DNA from: DAOTVC01 sp034437215
GTDB taxonomy: Bacteria; Chloroflexota; Anaerolineae; B4-G1; SLSP01
Assembly (NCBI GenBank): GCA_034437215.1
Contig: DAOTVC010000063.1
Coordinates: forward strand, 1 to 33,751
Direction of reading: 5' to 3'
Length of the DNA: 33,751 nucleotides
Each line of letters begins with the position of its first letter. Positions within the stretch are counted from its first letter, which is position 1. Positions 15,871 through 23,500 of this stretch are shown in pieces. The position numbers and the translations under genes were made by a program. Under the pieces are notes generated by a model. The model saw only the letters and a program-made list of their open reading frames with translations. It did not search any database and was not told where the DNA came from.

Positions 15871-16551
15871 GTGCAAATTGTCATCGACCGCCCTTACAGT
15901 GAGTTAGTCGACCGTTTCTTTGAACGCCACGCCGGCCTGCCCCACGAGCTCTACCTCAAGGAGAAGGAGGTGGTCGTGGTTCTGGACGAGGATCTGTTGC
16001 CGCCCGAGACGTTGCAGGCGGTCGCGCTGCACCTCCGCTATCTCGATCTCTTCACCTGGGATCTCGGTGAGATCGATGACGTCATCTTCTGGGAGCGACC
16101 GGGCAAGTTCGATGCGCTCGTGGAGGACTTCGCCGCTCTGACCCGGGATATGGAGTATGAGGTGTTGGCGCCCCTGGAAGCCCGCGGTTTCCTACTGGCG
16201 GGTCTGATTGCCAAGGCGCTGCACCTGCCCGTCCTGCCCATCCGCAAGTACAAGCCCTTCTACCGTCGCTTTTCGGGGACGAAGGCTGACTTCACGAACT
16301 GGCAGGGGGAGGCGGAGACGCTCTTCGTCTTCCGGCGCCCACCGCTCCTGGAGAAGCGGGTGCTCGTCGTGGATGATCTCATCGAGACGGGCAACTCCCT
16401 GGAGGCCGCGGTGAGGGCGCTGGATGTCCTCGACTGCGAGGTGGTAGGGGCCTTCTATCTCTGCGATGTTACGACAGGCGAGCGGCGGGCGGCCTTCGAC
16501 TTCCCCATCCGCGCCTTCGTGCGACCCGGTTTGAAGCTGCCCGGGGAGTAG
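15871..16551 (+). CDS. Phosphoribosyltransferase-like protein (type I, APRT-related)
   Basis: 226 residues from GTG 15871 with an excellent AAGGAGG at 15857-15863. The PRPP loop VLVVDDLIETGNS (about 164-176) and an upstream EARGFLLAGLIAKALHLPVLPIRKYKPF (about 103-130) give the APRT layout: Glu-Ala-Arg-Gly-Phe, small-residue helix, then Arg-Lys strand. The family transfers phosphoribose from PRPP to a base or acts as a regulator. The loop has Asn-Ser where Thr-Thr or Gly-Thr is common, and about 95 N-terminal residues are extra compared with plain APRT. Substrate is uncertain; a purine salvage or regulatory role is possible. It is the last gene of the rightward group and converges on etfB. Confidence 0.75.
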   Translation: MQIVIDRPYSELVDRFFERHAGLPHELYLKEKEVVVVLDEDLLPPETLQAVALHLRYLDLFTWDLGEIDDVIFWERPGKFDALVEDFAALTRDMEYEVLAPLEARGFLLAGLIAKALHLPVLPIRKYKPFYRRFSGTKADFTNWQGEAETLFVFRRPPLLEKRVLVVDDLIETGNSLEAAVRALDVLDCEVVGAFYLCDVTTGERRAAFDFPIRAFVRPGLKLPGE

Positions 16552-16596
16552 AGGGTGAAGCGTGACGCTTCTACCCCGTCACGCTTTACGCTCTCT
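16551..16596. terminator. Long inverted repeat between convergent genes, terminator-like, heptad family
   Basis: Left arm at 16555-16567 (GTGAAGCGTGACG) and right arm at 16577-16589 (CGTCACGCTTTAC), with one mismatch and a nine-base loop. It lies straight after the phosphoribosyltransferase stop, where a two-way terminator would help. There is no clean T-run. The arms also split into related 7-nt units, like the other repeats. Confidence 0.5.
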
Positions 16597-16650
16597 TGAC
16601 TGATCCGGACGAGTGTGGCTCAGACGCCCTTGACCGGAACTCTCCTACCA

Positions 16651-16768
16651 GCGCCTACGGCCTTGCGGCCCGCCTACGCGGGCGCCAACTCGCTCTCCGC
16701 GTCGGCGCAGGCCGACGCTCGGCGCGCGTAGCGCGCCCCAGGGAGGGACTTCAGTCCCGACCTTACGG
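16651..16768. repeat. Composite of four short GC-rich palindromes
   Basis: In a row: GGCCTTGCGGCC next to CCCGCCTACGCGGGC, then GTCGGC..GCCGAC, then GCGCGCGTAGCGCGC, then GGGACTTCAGTCCC. Each can form its own hairpin. The gap between the convergent APRT-like and etfB genes holds nothing else. Palindrome clusters of this look occur as dispersed repeats in many genomes; here it may also block read-through. Confidence 0.7.
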
Positions 16769-16782
16769 CGTCCTTTCGAATC

Positions 16783-17574
16783 TCACGACCGGATCAATAG
16801 GATCTCGGCCAGCTGTCCCGCGATCTCCTCGGTGGACCCCTTGAGGAAGATCCGCTTTCGCTCCCGTGAGGGGGCCTGATCCAGCCCCGAGACGGTGGTG
16901 GGCGAGCCCGGTGTGCCGATGTAGGTCTCGTCCAACTCCAGGTCCGCCTTCGTCCAGACGGTGACCTGCTCCGGCTCGAAGGCCCACGCCTTGCGGGTGT
17001 AGTCCATAAAGCGGGGCTCGTTCGCCGCCGTCTTCACGGAGAGGACGGCGGGCAGCGGGACCTCGAGGATCTCGTGTCCCCCCTTGATCTCCCGGCGCCC
17101 GCGCACCACGCCCCGCTCTCGATCGACCTCGGCGTCGGCGACCACCGTCACCTGTCCGGCGTCCAGCCACTCCGCCAACCCCGCGGGTACCTGGCCCGTG
17201 GCGCCGTCGGAGGACTCCTCACCGCAGACGATCAGATCGACGTCCCCCAGCTTCTCCACGGCTTTCGCCAGCGTGTAGGTGGTCGCCAGCGTGTCGGCGC
17301 CGCCGAAGGCGCGGTCGCTGAGGAGGTAGACGTGGTCGGGCCCCATGGCGAGCGCCACGCGCAACCCTTCCTCGAAGAGGGGTGGACCCATGGCGAGGAT
17401 GCTCACCCGCCCCCCGTACCGCTCCTTGAGGCGCAGCGCCACCTCCAGGGCGTTCATGTCGGGTGGGTTGATCTCGGAGCGCGCGCCGGTGCGGACGAGA
17501 CGCTTCGTCTCCGGGTCCACCCGGATCTCCTCGGGCTTCGGCACGACCTTCACGCAGACGACGGTGTGTAGCAT
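16783..17574 (-). CDS. etfB: Electron transfer flavoprotein, beta subunit
   Basis: 263 residues, normal length, with GGAGG before ATG. It opens with the family's VCVKVVP, has NPPDMNALEVALRLKE near 36-52, and carries the nucleotide-binding segment ESSDGATGQVP (about 120-130), then the signature strand VLSVKTAANEPRFMDYTRKA near 175-195. EtfB pairs with EtfA; it holds AMP or, in bifurcating types, a second FAD. The DG-T-QV spelling is closer to bifurcating ETFs (DGDTAQVGP) than to the IDDDxxQTG of classical respiratory ETFs, which hints at FAD here but is not proof. It is the last gene of the leftward kor-hdr-etf cluster, separated from etfA by a repeat-bounded four-helix fragment. Confidence 0.93.
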   Translation of the reverse strand: MLHTVVCVKVVPKPEEIRVDPETKRLVRTGARSEINPPDMNALEVALRLKERYGGRVSILAMGPPLFEEGLRVALAMGPDHVYLLSDRAFGGADTLATTYTLAKAVEKLGDVDLIVCGEESSDGATGQVPAGLAEWLDAGQVTVVADAEVDRERGVVRGRREIKGGHEILEVPLPAVLSVKTAANEPRFMDYTRKAWAFEPEQVTVWTKADLELDETYIGTPGSPTTVSGLDQAPSRERKRIFLKGSTEEIAGQLAEILLIRS

Positions 17575-17588
17575 GGGACCTCCAATAC

Positions 17589-17622
17589 AGTTGCGAGTTG
17601 CGAGTTACGGGTTGCGGGTTGG
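17589..17622. repeat. Heptad array AGTTGCG type, left flank of four-helix fragment
   Basis: Five consecutive 7-nt units (AGTTGCG twice, AGTTACG, GGTTGCG, then a partial GGTTGGC). It faces the inverted array at 17775-17809. The last codons and stop of the four-helix fragment are made from it. Confidence 0.85.
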
Positions 17623-17775
17623 CTTCTCAAGATTCTTCGAAAGATAGACGATGAAGCCGCCAATCAGGCGTCCGGTCTCCGTTGCCAGGGCGTTGAGCTG
17701 GTCAAATTGGGGCCGGGTGATGTAGCCCTGGTCGAGGGCGACGTAGGCTTGAGCGCGCACCTCACCACAGGAGCC
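17605..17775 (-). pseudogene. C-terminal fragment of a four-helix-bundle (S23/IVP) protein between etfA and etfB
   Basis: The leftward frame encodes 56 residues: GSCGEVRAQAYVALDQGYI, then FDQLNALATETGRLIGGFIVYLSK. This is the third and fourth helix of the 23S-rRNA-intervening-sequence/four-helix-bundle family (GSxGEVRxQLYxALDLGYI...LIxYL). The first two helices are missing. An in-frame stop sits directly before the Gly, and heptad repeats begin at the same place, so the 5' half was lost or replaced. A whole relative from another subfamily lies at 18858-19331. Confidence 0.75.
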
Positions 17776-17809
17776 TCAACTTTAAACTTTTAACTTTCAA
17801 CTCGTAACT
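17775..17809. repeat. Heptad array CTCAACT/TTTAACT type, right flank of four-helix fragment
   Basis: Five 7-nt units (CTCAACT, TTAAACT, TTTAACT, TTCAACT, CGTAACT). Read on the - strand it matches the AGTT-type array at 17589-17622, so the two flank the fragment in inverted orientation. The end of etfA is written inside it. Confidence 0.85.
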
Positions 17810-18797
17810 TCTTTATCAACGCCGGTACGATCTCGTGCGCGTCTCCCACCACGCAGTAGTCCGCGTAGTCGAAGATGGGCGCCTCGGGGTCGCTGTTGAT
17901 GGCGATGACGGTGTCGGCCTCCTGGATGCCGACGACGAAGTGGAAGGCGCCGCTGATCCCGCAGACGATGGCGACCTGGGGACGGCAGATGACGCCCGTC
18001 TGCCCGATCTGGCGCTCCCGCTCGATGTGCCCCTCGTCTACGGGCGGGCGGGTTCCCCCGACGTCACCCCCCAGCAGCCCGGCGAGCTCGCGGAGCATGT
18101 CGAAGTCGCCCTCCACGCCCCGTCCCCCCGCCACCAGGACGGAGCACTTGGTCAGGTCGACCCCCTCCCCGACGGCCCGCTCGACGACGCGGGTCTGGAT
18201 GGCCTCCTCGTCGAGCGTCACGGGGAGCCGGAGCAGCTCCCCCTTCCGGCCGGCAGCGACCTCCGCGGGTGGGAAGACGCCCGGGCGCACCGTCGCCATC
18301 TGCGGACGATGCTCGGGCATCTCGATGAGGGCCAGGACCCCGCCGCCGAAGCCGGAGACCTCGCTGACCAGCACGCCCGTCTCCGGGTCGAGGCGGAGGT
18401 CGGTGCAGTCGGCGTTGAGCCCCGTCCGCAGCCGCACGGCGAGCCGTCCCGCCAGGTCGCGCCCGTTAGGTGTGGCGCCCAGGAGGAAGACGCTGGGCTT
18501 GTGGGCCAGCAGCGCCTCCGCGGCGACCTCCGTGTGGGCCTCGACGGTGAAGGGGGAGAGCAGCGGGTGCTCCGCCAGCACGACGGCATCGGCACCTTGG
18601 GCGAAGGCGTTTCCGGCGAGGTGCGCGACCTCGTGGCCCATCAGCAGCCCCACCAGCCGCCAGCCCGCCTCGTCCGCCATCTCCCGCCCCCTGCCGAGGA
18701 GCTCGAGGGAGACGTCCGCCAGCCCCTCCTCCGACGCCTCCAGGAAGACCCAGATCGCGTCAGCGGCTTCTTCGACGTTGTAGAGTGACTTGACCAA
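17790..18797 (-). CDS. etfA: Electron transfer flavoprotein, alpha subunit
   Basis: 335 residues. The C-terminal FAD domain carries the full signature: GGRGVEG...LAGLLGGDVGGTRPPVDEG (about 224-256), QIGQTG, CGISGAFHF and INSDPEAPIFDYADYCVVGD. The N-terminal half is the alpha/beta domain that packs on EtfB. It starts at TTG 18797, backed by GGAGG five bases upstream. With EtfB it accepts or bifurcates electrons via FAD in the cytoplasm. The last residues (KKLRVES) and the stop are encoded by the heptad array at 17775-17809, so its natural tail has been replaced or extended. The HdrD/GlpC-like protein upstream is a natural redox partner. Confidence 0.95.
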   Translation of the reverse strand: MVKSLYNVEEAADAIWVFLEASEEGLADVSLELLGRGREMADEAGWRLVGLLMGHEVAHLAGNAFAQGADAVVLAEHPLLSPFTVEAHTEVAAEALLAHKPSVFLLGATPNGRDLAGRLAVRLRTGLNADCTDLRLDPETGVLVSEVSGFGGGVLALIEMPEHRPQMATVRPGVFPPAEVAAGRKGELLRLPVTLDEEAIQTRVVERAVGEGVDLTKCSVLVAGGRGVEGDFDMLRELAGLLGGDVGGTRPPVDEGHIERERQIGQTGVICRPQVAIVCGISGAFHFVVGIQEADTVIAINSDPEAPIFDYADYCVVGDAHEIVPALIKKLRVES

Positions 18798-18821
18798 GTT
18801 GACCTCCAGGCAAAGAGTTCC

Positions 18822-18856
18822 TATTGCGTATTCCGTACTGCGTACTGCGTATTGCG
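18822..18856. repeat. Five perfect-period heptads (TATTGCG/TACTGCG)
   Basis: Units in order: TATTGCG, TATTCCG, TACTGCG, TACTGCG, TATTGCG. The stop codon of the four-helix ORF begins two bases later. The inverted counterpart is at 19344-19371. Confidence 0.9.
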
Positions 18857-18857
18857 T

Positions 18858-19331
18858 TCAGTTGGGAAGAGGCGGGGTGCGTTCCAGAATAGTCGATGTT
18901 GTTGTGTACGTCTCCTCCTGCTCTTTTATTCTACTGCCAGAGCGCTCAGCCTTGATGATAGTGAGGAGGATACGAATGATCTCCGTAAGCAACTCAATTC
19001 GGTGCTCACTTACCGGCGGTGAAAGGATAGACCGACCTTGATGGTACCACCCTCTCGCTTCTCTGGCGGAACCGAGAGCGTACTCGTAGAACCGGATACG
19101 ATCCTTTACAGAACTGCGGCTGTACCCTTCTGCCACGTTTGCAGCGATAGAACCGACCGAGCGGTAGAGTTGATCGGCCAGCCCCCAGGTTCTTCGGTCC
19201 TGATTGAGCTTCGAAACGTCCCGCCAGCTCAGATCTCCCAGAAAGAGAGCCATCCGATAGACCTTTATGCGCCAGAGCGGGTCTCTCTTGAAGGTCTCAG
19301 GTATGCCATCCAGCCAGTCAGAGTAGTTCAC
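18858..19331 (-). CDS. Four-helix-bundle protein (S23/23S rRNA IVP family)
   Basis: 157 residues. It has the family's pattern: DPLWRIKVYRMALFLGDLSW (helix 1), LADQLYRSVGSIAANVAEGYSRSS (helix 2), DRIRFYEYALGSAREARGWY (helix 3) and HRIELLTEIIRILLTIIKAE (helix 4), then a polar tail. It starts at GTG 19331 with only a weak Shine-Dalgarno, immediately inside the right heptad array, and ends next to the left array. Relatives were first seen as intervening-sequence ORFs in 23S rRNA genes and are common as orphans; their function is unknown, and a diversity-generating-element accessory protein (Avd) shares the fold. No reverse transcriptase or variable repeat is seen here. Confidence 0.8.
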   Translation of the reverse strand: MNYSDWLDGIPETFKRDPLWRIKVYRMALFLGDLSWRDVSKLNQDRRTWGLADQLYRSVGSIAANVAEGYSRSSVKDRIRFYEYALGSAREARGWYHQGRSILSPPVSEHRIELLTEIIRILLTIIKAERSGSRIKEQEETYTTTSTILERTPPLPN

Positions 19332-19343
19332 GAGTCTCGTTTA

Positions 19344-19371
19344 TCCGATACGAAGTACGCAGTACGCAATA
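19344..19371. repeat. Inverted heptad array (CGCAGTA type)
   Basis: Units CGAAGTA, CGCAGTA and CGCAATA with degenerate outer copies; reverse complement of the 18822-18856 array. It ends eight bases from the HdrD-like stop. Confidence 0.85.
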
Positions 19372-19379
19372 CTAATCGT

Positions 19380-20546
19380 TCAATCTTCGGGCAGTGATCG
19401 TTCCGCGATCTCCGCCACGTCCAGCACCTGCAGCCCCTCGATCTTCCGCGCCTTCAGGCTGTCCTCGAGGCAGGCGATGCAGTAGGGGCAGGCGGTGGCG
19501 AGGATGTCCGCTTCCGCTGCCAGGGCCTCCTCCGCCCGCAGGTCACCGAAGCGCTCCCCCGCGTCCGTCTCCAGCCACATGCGCCCGCCGCCCCCGCCGC
19601 AGCAGAGGGTATCGACGCCGCGGCTCTCCATCTCCACCGGCTCCAGCCCGGGGACGGCCTGCAGCACCCGCCGCGGGGCCTCGACCTCCTCGTTGTGGCG
19701 GGCCAGGTAGCAGGGGTCGTGGAAGGCGACCTTCAGCGCCACCGGCTCCTCGAGGGTCAGCCGCCCCTCCTCGATCAGTTGCGCCAGGAACTGGGTGTAG
19801 TGCAGCGGCTCGAAGCCCTCGCTCACCTCGGGGTAGTGGTTCTTGAAGGCGTCGTAGCTGTGGGGCGAGGTGGTCAGCAGGCGGGTCACCCCCTTCTCTC
19901 GCAGGCGTGCCGCGCTCTTGGCGGCGAGCTCCTCGAAGAAGGGGCGGTGGCCCAGGTCGAGGGCGTCGGCCCCACTGGGCGGCTCCTCCTCCCCCAGCGT
20001 GCCGAAGGAGACGCCCGCCGCCCGCAGCAAGCGGACGAGGGCGCGGGCTACCTGCTGGGCCCGGCGGTCGTAGGCGGCGGCGCTCCCCACGTAGTAGAGG
20101 ATCTCGTGCTCCGCCGGGTCGAAGGTCGGGAGGTCGAGGTCCTTGGCCCACTGCGACCGCTGCGAGGGCGGCTGCTCCCAGGGATTCTCGTTCCAGAAGA
20201 GCGACCAGAGCACGGAGGGGAGCCCCTCGGGCGCCGCCCGGTGCTTCCACGCCAGCGCGCGCAGCCCGCGGACCACGTCGGCGATGGAGACCCCGCGCGG
20301 GCAGTAGGCCTCGCACTTGGCGCAGGTCGTGCAGAGCCAGAGGGCGTCGGAGTTGTTCTCGAAGCCCAGCTGGGCGCGCCGGATGAGCGTCCGTACCGAG
20401 ACGGTCTCCTCCTTCACCAGCCCCCAGGGACAGGTCGCCGTACAGACCCCGCATTGGAAGCAGAGCGCCGCGGCACCGTGGGTGAGCTCCAGCAGCTCCT
20501 CCCAGAGCTCGTCGTTGATGACAATCGGGCGGTCACAGGGTTCCAT
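19380..20546 (-). CDS. HdrD/GlpC-like [4Fe-4S] and CCG-domain oxidoreductase subunit, first CCG motif lost
   Basis: 388 residues, GGAGGAAGC before ATG. Two ferredoxin-type [4Fe-4S] motifs: CFQCGVCTATCP (about 29-39) and CTTCAKCEAYCP (about 72-82). The second CCG domain is intact: DPCY (C279), CCGGGGG (C315/C316) and ACPYCIAC (C353-C359). Where the first CCG motif belongs, YVGC has become YVGS (S155) and the CCG site reads EEEPPSG (about 186-192). Only one non-cubane-type cluster site seems left, against two in archaeal HdrD. Such subunits take electrons from HdrA or ETF to a disulfide or quinone acceptor. It stands between hdrA and etfA, so it likely links them. No membrane helix is seen. Confidence 0.85.
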   Translation of the reverse strand: MEPCDRPIVINDELWEELLELTHGAAALCFQCGVCTATCPWGLVKEETVSVRTLIRRAQLGFENNSDALWLCTTCAKCEAYCPRGVSIADVVRGLRALAWKHRAAPEGLPSVLWSLFWNENPWEQPPSQRSQWAKDLDLPTFDPAEHEILYYVGSAAAYDRRAQQVARALVRLLRAAGVSFGTLGEEEPPSGADALDLGHRPFFEELAAKSAARLREKGVTRLLTTSPHSYDAFKNHYPEVSEGFEPLHYTQFLAQLIEEGRLTLEEPVALKVAFHDPCYLARHNEEVEAPRRVLQAVPGLEPVEMESRGVDTLCCGGGGGRMWLETDAGERFGDLRAEEALAAEADILATACPYCIACLEDSLKARKIEGLQVLDVAEIAERSLPED

Positions 20547-20560
20547 GCTTCCTCCGGTTC

Positions 20561-23500
20561 CTATTCACGTTTCACGCCTTCACGTTTTACGACCTCGTCC
20601 ATCTCGTGGAGCTTCTCGGCGAACTCCTTGCCCTCCGCCGCACTGATCCAGCGCAGCTGGAGGCGGTCGGGGTCCAGACCCTTCCGCACCAGCTTCTTGT
20701 GCCAGCGTTGGAAGCGCTTCTCCGTGAAGCGGTTGGCGTAGTTGTAGTGGCAATCGGAGCCGTTATCGGTCAGGCGGCAGCCGGTGACAAGCACCGCACC
20801 CGCCCCCTGCTGGAAGGCCCGGTTGATGAAGGCCTCTTCGAAGCGCGCCGAGCACATCGTGCGGATGATGCGCGAGGAGGTAGGGTACTGCCGCTTCTCG
20901 ATACCTGCCAGGTCGGCCCCGGCATAGGAGCACCAGTTGCAGGTGAAGACGAGAACCTTCTCCTCCGGGCGCTGGGCCAGCGCCGCGTCGATCTGGGCCA
21001 GGACCTGCTCGCGGGTGAAGTAGGGCATGTCGATGGCGTCCACGGGACACTCGGCGGCGCAGTTGCCGCAGCCCATGCAGGCCGCCTCGGCGATGCTGAT
21101 GGCGCCCGGCTTGCCCCGCTCGCCCACCTGCTCGATGGCGTTGAAGGGACAGACCTGGACGCAGCGCAGGCAGCCGATGCACTTGTCGGCGGTGTAGCGG
21201 GCGGTCAGCGGCTCCTTCTCGATGACGCCGCGGGCCAGAAGCGCTCCCGCCTTGCCCGCCGCCGCCATCGCCTGGGCCATCGACTCTCGCACATCCTTCG
21301 CGCCCTGGGCTGCCCCCGCCAGGTAGACGCCCTGCACGGCGGTCTCGACGGGTCCCAGCTTGGGGTGGAGCTCCATGTAGAAGCCGTCGGCGCTGCGGGA
21401 GAGTTTCAGCTGGTCGGCGAGGCTGTCCTCGGTGGGGCGCAGGCCGGTGACCAGCACCAGCAGGTCGGTGGGGATGCTGAGCTCGGCGTTGAGGAAGTGG
21501 TCGTAAAGACGGAGCTGCCCCTCCTCGAAGCGGAGCGCCTCCTGGGGCGGGAGGCTGTCGTCGTAGCGGAAGAACTGCACCCCCGCGCGCATGGCCTTCT
21601 CGTAGAGCTCCTCGGCCTGCCGGCTGTAGGTGCGGATGTCCTTGCTGACGACGCGCACCTTCTTCCCCATCCGCCGCAGCTGCAGCGCCTGGCTGATCAT
21701 CGAGGTGCAGCAGTAGCGCGAGCAGCCCATCTCCCCCTGGCGCGACCCCACGCAGGAGATAAACGTGACGCGTTCCGCGTCAGTTAAAAGTTCAGGGTTG
21801 AAAGTTGAAGGTTCTTCGCTTGCGACGAACTCGGAACCTTCAACTTGTAACTTGTAACTCAGTGCCTCTTCTAGCTCCAGATTCGTGATCACCCGTTCGT
21901 CGTCCCCGTACCCGAACTCCGCCGGCGCGTAGGCTTCGCTCCCCGTGGCGACGACGACGGCGCCCACCTCCAGATCCTCGCCGCTGCTCAGATGCACGAG
22001 GAAGCTGCCCACGACGCCGCCGATGGTCTCCACCTCCGTTTCGGTGTAGATGTGGACGCCCGTCTGGACCAGTTCGCGCTCCTTGGCCTCCACGATACGT
22101 TGCGCGAGGAGGTCCGCCGGCGCGACGTGCTCCAGCCGCCGCAGCAGGCCGCCCAGCGACCCCGCCCGCTCGACGAGGTGGGTGTCAAAGCCCTGGCGGG
22201 CCAGCGCCGCTGCTGCCGTCATCCCGGCGATGCCGCCGCCGATGACCAGCGCCCGCTGGGTGAGGGGCAGGTGGCTGATCTCCAACGGCGCCAGCCGGCG
22301 GGCCTTCTCCACCCCCATGTCCACCATGTCCATGGCCTTGACGGTGGCGGCCTCCTTCTCGAACTTGTGCACCCAGGAGTCCATGTTGCGGATGTTCGCC
22401 ATCTCCAGAAGATAGGGGTTGAGCCCCGCGCGGAGGAGGACGCCGCGGAAGATGGATTCGTGGGTCTTGGGCGAGCAGGCGGCGACCACCACGCGGGTGA
22501 TCCCGTGCTCGCGGATCGCCTCCTCGATCTCCGCCTGGGTGTTGCCCGCACAGGAGAACATCTGGTGATCGGCGTGGACGACGTCGGGCAGCAGCAGGGC
22601 GTGCTCGACCACGCGCTCCACGTCTACCACGCCGGCGACGTTGCTGCCGCAGTGGCAGACGAAGACCCCGACCCGGGGCGTCTCGACGCCCGCCACGGGC
22701 TCCACGTCGAGGGGCTCGGGCCAGTAGCGCTCGGTGAGGTGGCCCAGGGCCATGGCCGCCGCACCGCTTCCCTCGGCGACGCTGTCGGGGATGTCCTTGG
22801 GGCCCGAGACGCAGCCGGCGGCGTAGACGCCCGGTCGCGTCGTGGCGACCAGCCCGCCGTGCAGCTCCTCGGCGCGGATGAAGCCGTCGGCGTCCAGCTC
22901 GATGCCCAGCCGCTCCGCCAGCTCCGCCAGCCCCTCCGGGGGCGTCACGGCGTTCGCGAGGACGACCATGTCGAACTCCTCGGTGACGCGCCGGGCGCTC
23001 TCCGTGTTCTCGTAGGTCACCTCCAGCGTACTGCGTACTGCGTACTGCGTATCTTGCCCCTCACTCTTTGGCCCCTTGCCCCCTGGCTCTTGCTTCGCCT
23101 CGATACGCGCCGGACGCCCGCGGACGAACTTGGCGCCGGCGTCCTCCGTGCGCTCCCAGAAGCCGTCGAAGCCCTTGCCATAGGCGCGGACGTCCATGTA
23201 GAGCACCGTCACGTCGTCGACGCCGTGGTCGAGGGCCTGGTAGGCGTGCTTGATGGAGTACATGCAGCAGAAGCGGGAGCAGTAGCGGTGGAAGCGGTGG
23301 TCCCGCGAGCCCACGCAGAGGACGAAGAGGATCTTCTCGGGATGAGCGCGGTCGGAGGGGCGGATGATCTCGCCGCCCGTCGGGCCGGCGGAGTTGATGA
23401 GCCGCTCGAACTCCATCGCCGTGAGGATGTCGGGGTGGGTCCCGTAGCCGTACTCCTGCATCCGCCGCGGATCGAGCATGTCGTAGCCCACGGCGACGAT

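Larger units (their letters stand above)
18822..19371. mobile_element. Candidate cassette: four-helix ORF bounded by inverted heptad arrays
   Basis: About 550 bases inserted between etfA and the HdrD-like gene. The ends are heptad arrays in inverted orientation (five units left, about four right), and the only content is the 157-residue four-helix-bundle ORF. The insert breaks an otherwise compact functional cluster. No transposase lies inside. Whether it moves, and by whose enzyme, is unknown. Confidence 0.55.

Noticed and set aside
18822..19371. CRISPR array or diversity-generating retroelement
   Set aside because: Units are 7 nt with no unique spacers. The four-helix protein shares a fold with DGR accessory proteins, but no reverse transcriptase, template or variable repeat is visible.
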